The translations under genes were made by a program, and so were the position numbers. This document shows, one piece after another, positions 12,601-25,158 of a stretch of 64,000 bases of DNA. Source of the stretch: Dioscorea cayenensis subsp. rotundata (Eukaryota > Streptophyta > Magnoliopsida > Dioscoreales > Dioscoreaceae). The DNA lies in NCBI RefSeq assembly GCF_009730915.1, contig NC_052475.1, positions 22,192,285-22,256,284 of the forward strand. The letters run 5' to 3'. The number at the start of each line of letters is the position of its first letter. The stretch's first letter is position 1. The notes under the pieces were generated by a model that was given only the letters and a program-made list of their open reading frames with translations, had not been told where the DNA came from and did no database searches.

Positions 12601-15600
12601 CACAAGTGGATTGAAGTCCATATTCAATGCTTTCATCCTTTGCCATATTATGTCATCTATATTCGATGCTTTCATCCTTTGCCATCTTATGTCATCTTTC
12701 AATCTATGGACTCAAATTATATTCATGCCATTAAATTCTAAGCCTAACTATAATGTCATCTACACTTAATTCTTAATAAGATGTTAAATTACAACAAAAG
12801 ATAATATATGTTTTGGATTTGATCTACTTGCATGCAGATTTATTTAATTTTCCAACATTCAAAGATGAAGCCAAACCTCCCGTTCTTCCTCTCCATCGTC
12901 ATCCTGCGCATCTTCCTCCCCAACCTCAATTGGTGTTGACAGAGCTGCTGCTCGCAATGACCTGTCACGTCTCTCCTTCCGTTCTCTAATTTCTTGTAAT
13001 TTTGCTTCAGCAGCTCGTTGGCGTCTGAACCGAGCGATCTTAGATTTGTCAAAGCAAGAAAAAGGAATTTTATGTCAGAGCTACTAATAACAAACCAAGC
13101 AAGAACTCATAACAGTTTCAAGCCTGAAACATTGCAATTCCTAGTATGTTATTACATGATAGGTATCAAGGTTATAGCACTCCACTAAATTACCAAAAAT
13201 AAAGCCTGGGAAATCTGTAAGACACTCATTCATAACCATTCTCTATCACACATATAAGACTGGCATGTGGAACAGAAGGGGTTCAAGTACAAGATCAACA
13301 CTAATATGGAAGAAAATTTTAACCAAAGATATTAATCTCCATAAATATAAAATTAGGAGTCCTTGAAGAAAGAAATACAAAAAAAAATACCATGTTATCA
13401 TCATGTGTCATCAGACATCCATGGCCAAAACTAAGTAAAATTAAAGCTATCAAAATTTAGCTATTCTGATATACTACAGGCAACACCTTTCATGCCCCAA
13501 TAATGCAAACATTAGTAATCGGTGTAATTTATTCAGATGGTCGACTCAAAAACAATTAGGTGGTAATTTATCAAAAGTTCAATAGGGCATGAAAGGTGGT
13601 TGCGGATCAGTGATTGATCCTGGACTGCTATATAGTGTAATTGAGATGAAATAAAAATGATAAAGAAATCAACAAATTAGAAATTAGAATATACTGTGGA
13701 ACCAGACACCAACAAACCGATATTTCAACAGCAAAGACAAGGAAAAAAACACTATACATATTTATATAAGTCGTCATAATATTAGGAAGCATGTTGAACA
13801 GACACAAGCAAAAAAAAAAACAAAACAAAACAAAACATAACATACAAAATAAATCTCCTTTACCAACCTTTTTCGCCCTTTGAACAGCTAAAGTATCAGT
13901 AGCTCCAAGTGCAGAATTTCCTATCTCTTCTTCAGGAACAAGCTCCAAAGCTTCACAAATGGAAATGAACTCCTGCAAGGCAAAATAAGAAATGGAGACA
14001 AAATGCGAATATGTTCAGTCAACAGAATCAAAAGCAATTAATATTTCACATAACTTGCATAAAAACCTAATGCCCACCTTCAATTGGTCCTGGGATTTCT
14101 TTAGAACTGGTATCCTGTCATCTTGTGCAACTTTTTCTATCAATTCTCCAAGATAAAATGGAACCTAAAGATAAGAAAATAACAATAGTGACCAAACAAT
14201 ACATAAGAAGAGCAAGGAATGTGAACAGCTCATAGCTATATAGTCACATGGAAGTGATAAGCAATCCTTTGATGACAAAGTCTATAAGTGGTGAGCAATC
14301 AGATGTTTGAAGGCTTTAATGCAAATTAAATACTCCCTCCGTTCATTTTAGTTGTCAACTTTATCTAATTCACACCGATTAAAAAAAATTGATCAAAGGT
14401 AGTTTGTTACCTATATTTTATAAAAAATTCCATTACTTTCCAAAACTACCCCTATTTAAAACTCCACTAAGTAGAGTATATGATTTAATACTTAGTTGAA
14501 TATGATTTATTGAAAATTGTACAAGTAAATTAAATTAAAGGGTAAATTTGGGAAAAAAAATTTAATGTTGCACAAAATTTATAATGTGACAAGTAAAAAA
14601 AAGAACGGAGGGAGTAAAAAATTACAAAAATAGCATCAGTGGCTAACATTTGCAAGAAGTTGATAGATCACAAATAGTATTGCGGATATGCCAATTAAAA
14701 AGAAAAACAAAGGCAACATTAAGTGCACATGATCAAGTGGATATAGCTTTCAGAAAAGAAAGGCATAGTGTTCTATAAAATTTACTAGTTTTATGTATAC
14801 TTGAGCAACACAATTCAGAAAAATAAAATAAAAGGGTCACTTGCAAATGTAAATACAATCATCCCAAAAAATTCCAAATCTTAATTTTGTGAGAATCAGC
14901 ATGATCCTAAGGAGATGACTAGAAAAAGTTAGCCTCATTCAATCTCCCCAAAGAATTTCAAGGTCACACCACCATCCAAGTCTTATAAATATGAATGATT
15001 GGGTTGAGTATAATGGCAGCAGACAAAATGTGTGTAGAGAAAAAGAAGGTAATTTGACTAAAAGAAATAGATGCAAGATCAAAAAGTGAAACAGTAATAG
15101 AAGAGCAAAGAGAGTAAAACATAAGTTGATAATGCCATGTGAATTCCTGGAAAGAGTGGATTTTTAGCTATAGTCTCTGTGAGCATGCCTCTTTTCCTCT
15201 CACACCTAATGTAAAAACCTCCTCTTTTTTTCTCAATCTCCTCATCAGTTTTTCTGTCACAAATTTTGTCCATATGCTTTCTAAACTTCATTTTCATTTA
15301 TTCCGTTTCTCCTTACAGAGTCAAAGACCGTTCATCACTACATCTTGATGCAACCTATGAAAACTTGTCCAACACCATGCTTAAATTTTTACCATGCTAT
15401 TATTAGATTATCTCTTACTTCAAATAAATGAAAAACATCTTCAACATTAAAAAGGAAAGAAACAACAAATCAATGTCTACAGCTCAAATTCTCATAAAAA
15501 ATAAAATCACAAAATCGCAAACTCAAATCCCAAAGTTTTCCATCCAAAGATCAAATCTTTTTCCAGGGTAACGAAGACTTACGAGAAGGTACTTAAGATT

Positions 15601-15888
15601 GGCAGTGCTGACATCGTCTTTGGACTCGTTCGCCGAGAACAAGCCCAGCTTGCTCACCCGATCATCACAGATCCGCAGCGCCTCAATCCCCTTCGTAAGC
15701 GTCTCCTGACACCATAACCAAAGAAGCCAATAACCCAAACTCACAGGAGAACAAATACCCATGAACATGTCAAGAGAGATGAAGAAGAAGGATACCTGAT
15801 CGACGGCGGAATCGGAGGCCGAATGGATTTTGCGGGCGTGCTCGAAGAGCGCCGGGAGAGCCATGTCCTCCATCTTGAATTCAACCAT
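9668..15888 (-). CDS. TAP46: TAP46 / IGBP1-type PP2A phosphatase regulatory subunit
   Basis: Nine exons join without a frame break into 397 aa: 15888-15796, 15705-15583, 14164-14078, 13972-13868, 13038-12877, 11704-11669, 11565-11494, 10996-10716 and 9902-9668. All introns are GT-AG. The protein matches the plant TAP42/TAP46 family (about 405 aa) from an N-terminal MEDMALPALFEHARKIH to the hallmark C-terminus DDWKDDNPRGAGNKKLTPCG. TAP46 binds the catalytic subunits of PP2A-type phosphatases and acts downstream of TOR kinase in the cytosol. The N-terminal two thirds form the helical phosphatase-binding region. An acidic stretch (EEDAQDDDGEEERE) and a conserved PITCATFAQDVIEGRA block follow. 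MVEFK at 15888 was chosen as start. The frame stays open upstream to 16011, but that reaches the likely promoter. Introns carry two MITEs and a 188-bp tandem duplication. Confidence 0.95.
10061..10436. repeat. 188-bp tandem duplication in the last TAP46 intron
   Basis: Copy 1 starts at 10061 and copy 2 at 10249, both with GGAATTATAAAATAA. The copies match almost base for base through GGTTCAAAATTA and end near GACAAGTCTAG. The high identity points to a recent duplication. Confidence 0.9.
11907..12551. mobile_element. Foldback MITE with G-rich arms in a TAP46 intron
   Basis: A 645-bp element lies in the intron between exons 5 and 6. Its left end reads CTTGTTTGGTTGGAGG and the reverse complement of its right end reads CTTCGTTTGGTTCCGTGG. 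Both arms continue into long purine (left) or pyrimidine (right) runs on the plus strand, and the middle is AT-rich. GTTTGGTT-type ends are common in plant hAT- and Harbinger-derived MITEs. No convincing target-site duplication was seen, so the superfamily is open. No transposase is encoded. Confidence 0.7.
12621..12698. repeat. 39-bp tandem duplication
   Basis: TATTCAATGCTTTCATCC at 12621 recurs at 12660 with one change. It lies inside the same TAP46 intron just right of the MITE. Confidence 0.85.
14331..14616. mobile_element. Stowaway-type MITE (Tc1/mariner) in TAP46 intron 2
   Basis: A 286-bp element begins TACTCCCTCCGTTC and ends GAACGGAGGGAGTA, perfect terminal inverted repeats with TA at each end as the expected target-site duplication. 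CTCCCTCCGT is the Stowaway signature. The interior is AT-rich and non-coding. Confidence 0.95.
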
Positions 15889-16030
15889 CCTAGACGAATA
15901 CAGAGCTAGATCCAGGAATTGAGAAACCCTAGAAGAAGTTCTTGGAACAAACGCAGAGAGGCAGAGATAGTTCCAGAAAATTAACGAACAAAAACGAACA
16001 GAAATGGGCAACGGAGCCGGGGAGCCGCTT

Positions 16031-16037
16031 TTTTATA
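16031..16037 (-). promoter_or_regulatory. Probable TATA box of TAP46
   Basis: On the minus strand the sequence reads TATAAAA about 145 bp upstream of the TAP46 ATG. This places the 5' leader near 16000 and argues against use of the in-frame ATG at 16011. Confidence 0.5.
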
Positions 16038-16039
16038 CC

Positions 16040-17205
16040 AACGATTGGGGCGAGTTTCGTCTGCGATGCACGTGATGCCTTTTTCTTATTTATTATTACA
16101 TATATATATATATATCCTTGAAAATTTAATTATGCAAATGCTAATGATGCCCTAAACCCTCTAAAAATTAAAGAATTTAATTACATCTTTTTAAAACATA
16201 CCATTCCTTATTTGTGCATCTATGGACCTACACAGATGACCAATCTAAATAGGAGGGGAGTGTAAATAAAAAAGAATTGATAAAATTTATGTTTTTTTTT
16301 TACTGTTATGATGAAAATTGAATAGTTGAAATGGAAATCATTTTTTTTAACCCCTCTAAAAATTATAGAATTTAATTACATTTTTTTTAAAAACACACAC
16401 ACATATATATATATAAACCATTCGTCAACTACACATCTATAAGCCTATGTAGATGACCAATTTAAATAGGAGAGGATTTTAAATAAAGGTGGATAGATAA
16501 AATTTATTTATTTACACTGTTGCGATAAAAATCCAATGATTGAGATAAAAATATTATATATCACATTTTTTGTTGTGCTATTGTTCATAAGAGCGCACAT
16601 CACACGGTTTTAAAATCACCATTTACACCAGTCCCTCATACATATATATATATAGACACCATATGTTAAATTTTAGTTGAGGAATGCGTCGCTTTTGTTG
16701 TATTTTTTTTAATAAAATATAAATAAACCATGTGTTAGGAACATAAATTAAAATTTAAACTTGCCTCATTAACAAGACACAAATGCTCCACCTGAGATTG
16801 TACCAATAGATTAAAAGATCATTAACATTTTTGTCAAAATTTGAATCGCTTCAATAAAGACGTCATTCTATTAAAAAAAAATTCAACATGTGAATAAATT
16901 GGCATTTGTAAGGTCTTCATAATTTATAGATCGATTGGTGGTAATTTCTTGCCACAGAGTACCCAATGGCTTCTCAATTAAAGCATTAAAAAAATGTTTC
17001 ACCATCTGAACAGATACTGTAATTGTCATGGCACAATGATGAATGCAAATATATATACCATAAGTAAAATTTTTACTTGATCCATAATCACAAACAGTAA
17101 CAATGGGCACAACACAATAAAGGATAATAAGATCTTGCCACTTCTCTTGATTTGTTAGAGAAATTGAAGACTTGTCACTCTGATGGACAGTCTCCTTGCT
17201 GAAGG
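16040..17205. other. Intergenic spacer between TAP46 and PCC1
   Basis: AT-rich sequence with two similar blocks, around 16140-16260 and 16350-16470, that share phrases such as CCCTCTAAAAATT, AATTTAATTACAT and ATCTATAAGCCTA-like text. They look like diverged copies of one repeat. No gene is supported. The 75-codon minus frame at 16883-17110 has no domain. Confidence 0.45.
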
Positions 17206-19528
17206 TTAATTTTGAGGACTAAATTCTTCAATGAGTTTTGTTGCTAAGACGACGAGATCTATAAATGAACTGAATGATGCCCGAAGAAATCTAGCCTCCA
17301 CTGCTTCAAAGCGTCTGATTTGTATTGCAAAAATCAGATAAAAATATATAGCACAGAGAATATATAATGCAGATAGCATGGCGAGGATAAGAATCACAAA
17401 CTCACACAATAAGTTTGCCATCAGAAACAGATGTATGCCTGCGAACCTTGTCCGGTTGCAACTGAAAACGAGAACGAACATAAATAAGTTATTTTGATTT
17501 GATGGAAAAAACAAATAAAAAATAGTGTTTTTCCTCAAACCTCTTGATCAACTGCTAATGCTTCATGGACAATGGTTGCATGTTCTTCCGAACCATAATC
17601 CACTTCGAAGTCACTGCTGATATAATTTTAATAAGAGACTAATAGCAACTTGATTTCCAATGTGCAGCATATTACCAATACATTGTTCTTATAGTGCTTA
17701 GCCAAATGCATGTCAGAGACTTGTAACAAGTAGAACTCTGGGTTTTGATGTCTAATCATTTTCAACTGGGTCAATAGCAACAGAATTTCCAAAATGCAAG
17801 AAATATATTCTTGACTGGCAAATCGTTTCTAAGCTAAATAGGCAAATAGTTTCCAATATGCAGCTTTTTACTGCTTAGAAGTGGTTAGCAGAAAGCATAA
17901 TCATGGTATTATCAAGAATAGTTACTGCAAGCTTTGATGGGTTGTTACTTCCATGTGCCTAAACCCTCAAGCAGGAAACTACACCAACAGCTCAGCAATT
18001 GCTCACTTCCATGGTAATGAAAGTGCCTCTCTAAAAGGAAAGCTTGCGATATTGATAATAACTTCTTAAAATTTTGAAACTTGTCTCTAGAAGATGAGAC
18101 AATGACAAAAGATGGCTCCAAGAAGATTTCACAAAATATGAAAATAATTTAAAGGATTTTAGTGAAGATCCACAACTTCAATAACAGTTCAACATTTGAA
18201 GAACACATCAAAAAATCAAACCCCATTACTTCACATGCTATTAGTCTTTACGAACCAAATATGTCCATTTTAAAATGTGTAAAACCACAAAGTAGAATAT
18301 TTAAACTATACTAAGCAAAAGCATTTTAGTAAACAACCAATCTACTGTCCATATCAGATAGCAATATGCATTGTGACTTCAATCTATGGAAATAAAGTGT
18401 TGTAACTTGTAACTTGAAAGACACTTCTATAACTCCCATAAAACTAGTGAAACAAACAAGCAAATGTAGAACAATGCCAGATACTACATTGAGTCTATGA
18501 CCTCTTCTACAAAATATCAACAATTTAAAATTAGAAAGAATGTGAAAGGAAGTGATTTCTCAACATAATTACAATAGAAAATCTCTGGAAGGAAATTCCA
18601 TTAAATTCTGCATCCAAGGTGTATGCTGTATATTATGTTATTTCCAATTTATCATCTACATTTCATTTACTCATTTAATTGTGTTCTTAATTATCTTCAT
18701 GGAAATGCCAAAACCAAAGCTAAAATCATTTAAACTGAAACTCAAATTTTGTGATAGGGGAGGGGTGAGTATAACAAACATGAAAGGATTGCCTGATGGC
18801 ATTGTTCAGTATATATAACCAAAATCAATAAGCAAACAATCTATTACAAAGCATTCCTTTGAGGATCACGGATTTACAACAACAACAACAACAACAACAA
18901 CCAAAAAAAAAAAAACCCAATTAAGAAGCAAATTTTACAATCAGTCAAGGAGGCTCATCTATCACACTTTCATCCCTTAAGTAAGAAGCAATCAATGAAA
19001 ACAACATGATGTCATCTAAAAAAAAATCATAACCTAAATGTTCAGTGCCACATGTAAACATGGATAGCATGATAGCGTGTATCTATTTGGTTTAGGCTAA
19101 AAACTCACCCACATTCTATAGATCTGATTTGCATTAAAAACAGAAGCTTGCAAGATATAGACTAGATATCATTGCAAATCAAAGCTAACCTTTCAGCTTT
19201 CTGATCGTAAAATATTATTACGATGCATAGGACAGCATAAATAATGCTTGAACAACCTCCAAAGTTATTAGTATACCACATTATTCTATTATCTCCTCTA
19301 AATGGTAGTGGATTTAACAACATATAAAGCCCTTTATACACACTTTGGAAACCTGTACTATTAAAAACACTAAGACAATCATCATTGTCCAATTATAAAT
19401 TAATTCATTAACCATGTAAAGATGAAAAGGTAAATGGGAAAAGAATCAACAACTAACCAGCTGAAGTCCCAACCAGATGATGCTATGGATGCAACATCTT
19501 TGCAAGCTTCAGACACCACAGCTGCCAT
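17206..19528 (-). CDS. PCC1: Pcc1 / LAGE3-type subunit of the KEOPS (EKC) complex
   Basis: Four coding exons (19528-19458, 17616-17541, 17461-17406, 17314-17206) join in frame to 103 aa, beginning MAAVVSEACKDVASIASSGW and ending ATKLIEEFSPQN. All introns are GT-AG; the first is about 1.8 kb. The Pcc1 fold is seen in the DFEVDYGSEEHATIVHEAL strand-helix, the LQPDKVRRHTSVSDGKLIV strands and the RFEAVEARFLRASFSSFIDL helix. Pcc1 is the dimerising subunit of KEOPS, which makes the N6-threonylcarbamoyl modification of ANN-decoding tRNAs. The length fits eukaryotic homologues. A further untranslated 5' exon probably ends at about 19999 (CATCTCAG|GTATGC on the minus strand) and splices to AG|GAGGTGATA just before the ATG. 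Naive frame calls see only the last exon extended by intron. Confidence 0.9.
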
Positions 19529-19536
19529 TATCACCT

Positions 19537-20050
19537 CCTTCAAGAGAATGAAAAATTAAATAGCCTGGAAATTAAACTAAATATTATTAAAAAAAAGGAG
19601 AAAAAAAAAACCACTACTAATTGCATATTGGTTCATTATATATATATCTATATATATATAGGGAAAAAACCAACTTTGAACAAAGAAAAAAAAAAGAAGC
19701 AAAAAATTAGTTCACTAAATTAAAATCTCATTTAATTACACAATACATAAGAAGACAAATAGTTCACAAAAGTTCAAACAATTGCATTTTTTTTTAATAT
19801 GGCAAAAACAAATTGGAGAAATTGAAGATTTAGAAGAACAAATCATTTGAGTGTGTTTTGCTGGAGCTCGGCTCGTTTAAGCTCGAAAGCCCATACTAAA
19901 CGAGGCAACTCAAGCTCGGATACTTCAATGGTCCTTTGGGGAAGGAGAGGAGAAGTGAAAGAAAGGGCGAATGGAGAGGGGTTGAGAGGGAAAGCATACC
20001 TGAGATGACGGAGAAGAAAAGGAGTCACAAGTGCTCACCAACACCGACTT
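19537..20050 (-). other. 5' UTR intron and leader exon of PCC1
   Basis: On the minus strand a consensus donor (CTCAG|GTATGC near 19999) and an acceptor (TTGAAG|GAGG at 19538) bracket a 460-bp intron entirely upstream of the PCC1 start codon. Leader introns are common in short plant housekeeping genes. Transcript data would be needed to confirm it. Confidence 0.5.
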
Positions 20051-21185
20051 TGTGTGGAAGACGAGAGGAGGTAGGAATGAAGCAAATAGGGCAACGAAGC
20101 AGGGAAATTTTCACAGAACCCCTCAGTTTTCTTTTTATTTTAAACCCCTAGATTTATAAATATATATAAAAATGTAAACTACGGACGTTTATAGATACAT
20201 GAATAATACCAGAACCATTGTACTAGGTGGTTGTTCAATTTATATTTTTTTTGTGTGTGTGTGTGTGGGTGGGGGGTTGCATATGCAGAAGTTGAATTTA
20301 AATCCAATGACTGTGCTATGTTTGTAAATGACTCTCCCCCATACATATACATATATATCTATCTATCTATCTTCAACTATATCTAATTGTTTTAATTCGT
20401 GACAAAAACTCAAAAGGATTTTCAAATAAATTATAAATAAATTAGCTTCACGCTAGAGGGAATAGTAACTTTTTTTTTTCATCCAGTGAGAGTTTGAGTG
20501 ATCAATTTTTTATCACAATATTGATTTAGATGAGTGATTTATCTATTTTATTAAAAAAATAAATCTAAATTATTTAAAAATATAATTTGAATAGAGATTT
20601 TACATAAAATTAGGACCTAATTTTCCTTTTTCTTTCACAAACTTTTTACCTGTACGTACTTTTCTCTTAGCAATGTTTGTTTGCTTATATGCACCAGCAA
20701 AAATGATCAATTGCTATCGCTGCTTATATTTAATACTGTATAAATAAAAAAGCAATGTTTATTTGCTTACATATACTTTTCTCTTCAAGAAAACATTTGA
20801 AACTTTACCCAGAAGTTTAAATAATCTTCAGCTCCTTCTCTGCCTGTTGATAGCACTAGTTTGAACTAGTAATTATCTCTCAGGCTAACACTCCTTGTCC
20901 CACAAAAGAACAAAAAAAAATTTAAACAATGATGTTTGAATGACAGTGAGTTGGTGATCAAGTAATTCACAAAAATATCATTAATATTTGCTGCCAATTT
21001 TCTAACATTACAGTGCTTAAGGATGGGATGTACTTTGCCCTACCAAAACAATAAGCAAAGAGGAATCAAACACCAACAATGAACAAGAAAAAAAATCCCA
21101 ATTACATTCTGAGGACCAGGCTGAATAACAGTCAAAACAAGGCACTTGATCTGGGATGGGTACATCAGCAGCAAACCGGATCAAC
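20050..21185. other. Spacer between PCC1 and KISH
   Basis: AT-rich sequence with a short (GT)n tract near 20250 and a (CTAT)n tract near 20360. The right part is probably the 3' UTR of KISH. No other gene is seen. Confidence 0.5.
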
Positions 21186-23763
21186 TCAAAATGAGGAAAA
21201 GATCATAGATGCACCCATAGCAAAGCATCCGAAGGCCACCCATGGACTTAATCTCTCACCTGAATCAACATTATAGTCTTAGTACCAATCCAGAAGTGAT
21301 GGTGTCCCAAATGACAGATGATGAAAAATCAATAACAGTAAACACGGCATTCAAATATTGCTAGATGTAGCATCAAACTTAAAAAGAGTGTCAAACTATC
21401 TGACACTTCTTACCATGTTAAACTTGAATCTATGAAAATCACAAGCACTTAACAGTATTGTATTATGTGGATCCTTTAAGATCGCAAAGTTTAGGTTAAT
21501 ATTTTAGTATTGCTTTGTTTCAATGAATCATTATCATACTCTCTGCCACAAAAACAATTACAGTAGGGCCAAAAGGAAATTAACCATCACTTGGAACAAT
21601 CAACATGGTTACTTGTGTCAAGAGTAATCTGACATGTTTTGCACAGGGCTAAGTATCAATGGGTTACTGGTCTTGCAATAACTAAATGGCGGAACTTGGA
21701 ATGAATTAGCCTTGAGCAAAGATCTGTTCAACAATTTGAGGTAGAATAATTAGCTAAAGATCTGCATGTTGAAGAAATGATGCAGATCATGTGTATGGAA
21801 CACTGTAACATACGTTGTCCAGTGATATGAGAATGGTTGGAAAACCGATTTTTAATCCTTCAAATTAACAAATGGAGTATTTCTGAATTAGTTATGAAAA
21901 AGTTATAAATTAACCAATGGAGTATTTCAAATTAACCAAATAACATACCTATTCTAGCTGCCTTCCAGAAGAAGCCACGAAACCTGCAAAAAGGTGAATT
22001 TTATTTTCTTTCTTGAAAAAAAGTAATAAATTCGAAATTTAGAGTGCTGCATAGACTATGATCATCTGCCACACTACATAGTATAAGGCATTAAGGATAT
22101 CAATACACCATAACAATTTACCTAGATCTTACTCATAAGGGGTTGTGGCTCAACTAGGTTATAGTTTGACTAATTTCACAAAGATTTGCGATGCACATAG
22201 GTTTAGACTTTTTTACCAAATTCAAATGTGTAACTTCACACAATCAGGAATCGAATCAAGCCTTTACAATATTATAAGGGCAAATGATGGCTGTTATGGG
22301 AAATAAGTATAATGCCTGGACAGCTAAATGGTATTTTTCTTGCTGTGTTAGGATTAATATTAAGAACCAATCAAAGCAGGGACAAGCAAGGTCAGGAAAA
22401 CACCATATTTCCAAACTTCACGTAAATTAATTCAAGGAAAGTCCTTAAATCTGAAATGGACTTCTTTATTTAAATTTACAATTTTACAGCCAAAAGAAAG
22501 TGTGTTAGTTGCAGAATATCCACTTAAGTAATGTTACACAAAAAGAATTTTACTTCTAAAACATCAATACTATAAGCAAATATTGAGGCTTGCTTTTTTT
22601 AAGGTCTAATGACCTCAAGGATGGATGTAATAAATCCTCTTTAACCTTAACATCAGTGCATTTGCTTTAATAATCAACATCATGTCTTTGACAATCCAAA
22701 ATCTAAATATAAGGAAGTGGTGAAAAATATCTGAATGCAAATTATGTTTATTAAGTCCAAATTCTACAAGCCCATCAAATCTTAATAGTGGGATAGAAAA
22801 GGACACGCAAAATCCTCAAATTGTGAGAAAGAGTTATTGGACCGATCAGATCTGAACTATGAAGTGTCACAAGTATAATAGTGAAAAGCCAAATTGAACA
22901 AGGAGAATTATCATGAATAGTTTCTTAGAAATCATATCTGATAGAGCACAAAACATAATACCTCATGTTTAAAGGAAATATCATCAATCATATTTTCTAT
23001 TATCATGAAAAATATTTGAACCCATAAATTAATCCAAACCATTACAAAAAGCTAAATTCAACCATTATTATCTAACAAAGTAAAAGGCTAGACAAAACAC
23101 TGCAAATAGAATGCTGTTGTATCCTGCTGAACAACAATACAATAGAATACCAGAGGCTGAAAAACTCAATCCAACTCCCAGGGGAATCCCCTTCATAGAA
23201 TTGTATATGAATCGACTTCACAGTCATCCCACTAAGTCCATGCCACTGATCAATGAGTCTTTTTCCTTTGAACTTTAAGCAGCTAATATCTAATTTTGCA
23301 TCCGAACTTGAGCCTTGAACATCTCATCATCTATCTAACCAATTTTCACACTCAAAACCTAAAATTCTTGGCTACCAGGAATCAAACAAATCAAAAGGAC
23401 AAATTTTGCATGGACTCTCTGGGAAAAAATACACCTTTATGCAAAGCCCAAGGCCAATCTACGGTTATAAGACTAAAAGACCTAGAATCAGCCACAGATC
23501 ATGAAAAAACCCTAACACAATTGAGGTGATCATTGAAATGATTCTAAGAACATTACCCAGTTCGATGCTCAAGGATGGCAGGGAACTGCATCTTGATGTA
23601 GGAGCAGGTGCAGATCACCAGCAGCACCACCGTCAAGAACGAATGGAAATTGAACAGCGCCGACTGCCACCATGAAAGCACACATCAAACTCCAATCAAA
23701 TGCTCAAAATTAAACAAAATACTGCACAAAATGAACAAAATTTTGGATCTGATTCGTTACCAT
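21186..23763 (-). CDS. KISH: Kish / TMEM167 small membrane protein of the secretory pathway
   Basis: Four coding exons (23763-23761, 23663-23557, 21983-21949, 21259-21186) give exactly 72 aa, the usual Kish length. The peptide starts M-SALFNFHSFLTVVLLVICT, continues with FPAILEHRTGFRGFFWKAAR, and ends in a second hydrophobic segment running to SMIFSSF. The two hydrophobic segments lie at about 7-23 and 52-70. Kish/TMEM167 proteins are Golgi or early secretory membrane proteins needed for constitutive secretion in animals; the plant role is inferred. The ATG alone forms the coding part of exon 1: GAGTTATG|GTAACG on the minus strand puts the donor straight after the start codon. Intron 2 is about 1.57 kb. 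All splice sites are GT-AG. The 3-nt coding exon means no ORF finder would call this gene. Confidence 0.92.
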
Positions 23764-23824
23764 AACTCGATTCTTCTCCTGATTGATGAATCAATGCAGC
23801 GGGAGGAGCAGTGAGAGATCAGAT

Positions 23825-25158
23825 TGGGTCGGAGATTTGAGGGTTCTAAGCTTCCCGAGTTCTGAAACTTGTTTTCATCTTCCTACTTTACAACAGAGGG
23901 CGGTGGAAGAGGAAGGGGCTTCTGTGGAAATATTTTCCATTTTTTTAATAACTAATATAATTATGAAATTTTGGATATAAATATTAAACCTTCACGCAAT
24001 AATGCTTTTATGAAATTTTATAAAGCTTAAATTTTTTTTTTCACTTAATAAAATTATTTAAAATTTTGGCTTTTTTTTTGTTTTATCTAATTTAGATAGA
24101 TTGATATATCGATAGTAATTTAAATAATAATAATAATACTGTTCCTAAACAACAACAATAATAATATTATTATTAAAAGGTTGAGATTGCAATGAATTTG
24201 AAGATATAAAAATCAATAAAAAAAAGTAAAATTCAATAAATTATCCTTGAATTGATATGATAGCAAATGGAAAAAAGTTTTTTTTTTTTTATTAACAATT
24301 TTTCTTTAAAAAAATAGGAATAAAACATAAATTCAAATTACTTTTAATTTATAAAGAGAATGAAAAACTAATCCTTCAATTGCAGAAATTGTTATATTAA
24401 AAACATTTATTTTTTTATATTAATAAATTCAATGGTAGTTTTTTCTCACTTAACAATAGGCAGGAATTTGGAAACTGTAACTGATCCTCATAGTATACAA
24501 GTGACTAGAAGGCACATCTCTATGAACCATACACCACTTAGTCTGCATCTTGTAAAATAGTGGCAGGAATGTTTTGATATTTTAAACCCATTAAAATTTT
24601 CAATAAACCAATTTCTTTGAGATCATTCCAACTGGAATAACCAGTTTAAAAAAAAAAAAAAAAAAATCTAATTAATTCAATTTGAGAAGTGATCAGTGTT
24701 GTGTTCCTTTGGTCTTCACCTTTCCAGATGTTGTTTCTGGATTATATCCTAAATGATGTGTGATAAGTACTCAAAATATTTACTATTTGATCTAGTTTAG
24801 TTTGTATTAAATTTGACTTTAATTGTCTGTCACACATGCCACAGCTGAAAACACATTTAAGCATGTTATTTTCATGCTTGGATTAGATTTAGTTAAAAAA
24901 AATTGCAGACAATTCAGATGCTCAACCATAAATATTTATTCATCAAGAATCACAGAATTTTACACATTTATGGGCTTTTTCTCACAACACACAAACATAG
25001 AATATAAAAAAAAATGAACAAGAGAGCAGAAATCAGAAGATTATAGAGAAAATAAATGATTAGAAGTGCAAGCAAGAACAGTCCCATCAGATTCCTAACC
25101 TCAACTTCACACATGGTTTTTTATCTTACATAGGTGGTGGGGTTGATTTTGCATCTTT
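23825..25158. other. Spacer between KISH and KLCR
   Basis: AT-rich intergenic DNA with homopolymer runs and a (TAA)n tract near 24125. Presumed 3' UTR of KLCR occupies the last 100 bp or so. No gene is supported. Confidence 0.5.

Noticed and set aside
12840-13052. 70-codon minus-strand frame
   Set aside because: It overlaps TAP46 exon 5 in a different frame; the true frame gives the acidic EEDAQDDDGEEERE segment.
15889-16011. N-terminal extension of TAP46 from the in-frame ATG at 16011
   Set aside because: The extension has no family counterpart and the ATG lies only about 20 bp from the probable TATA box.
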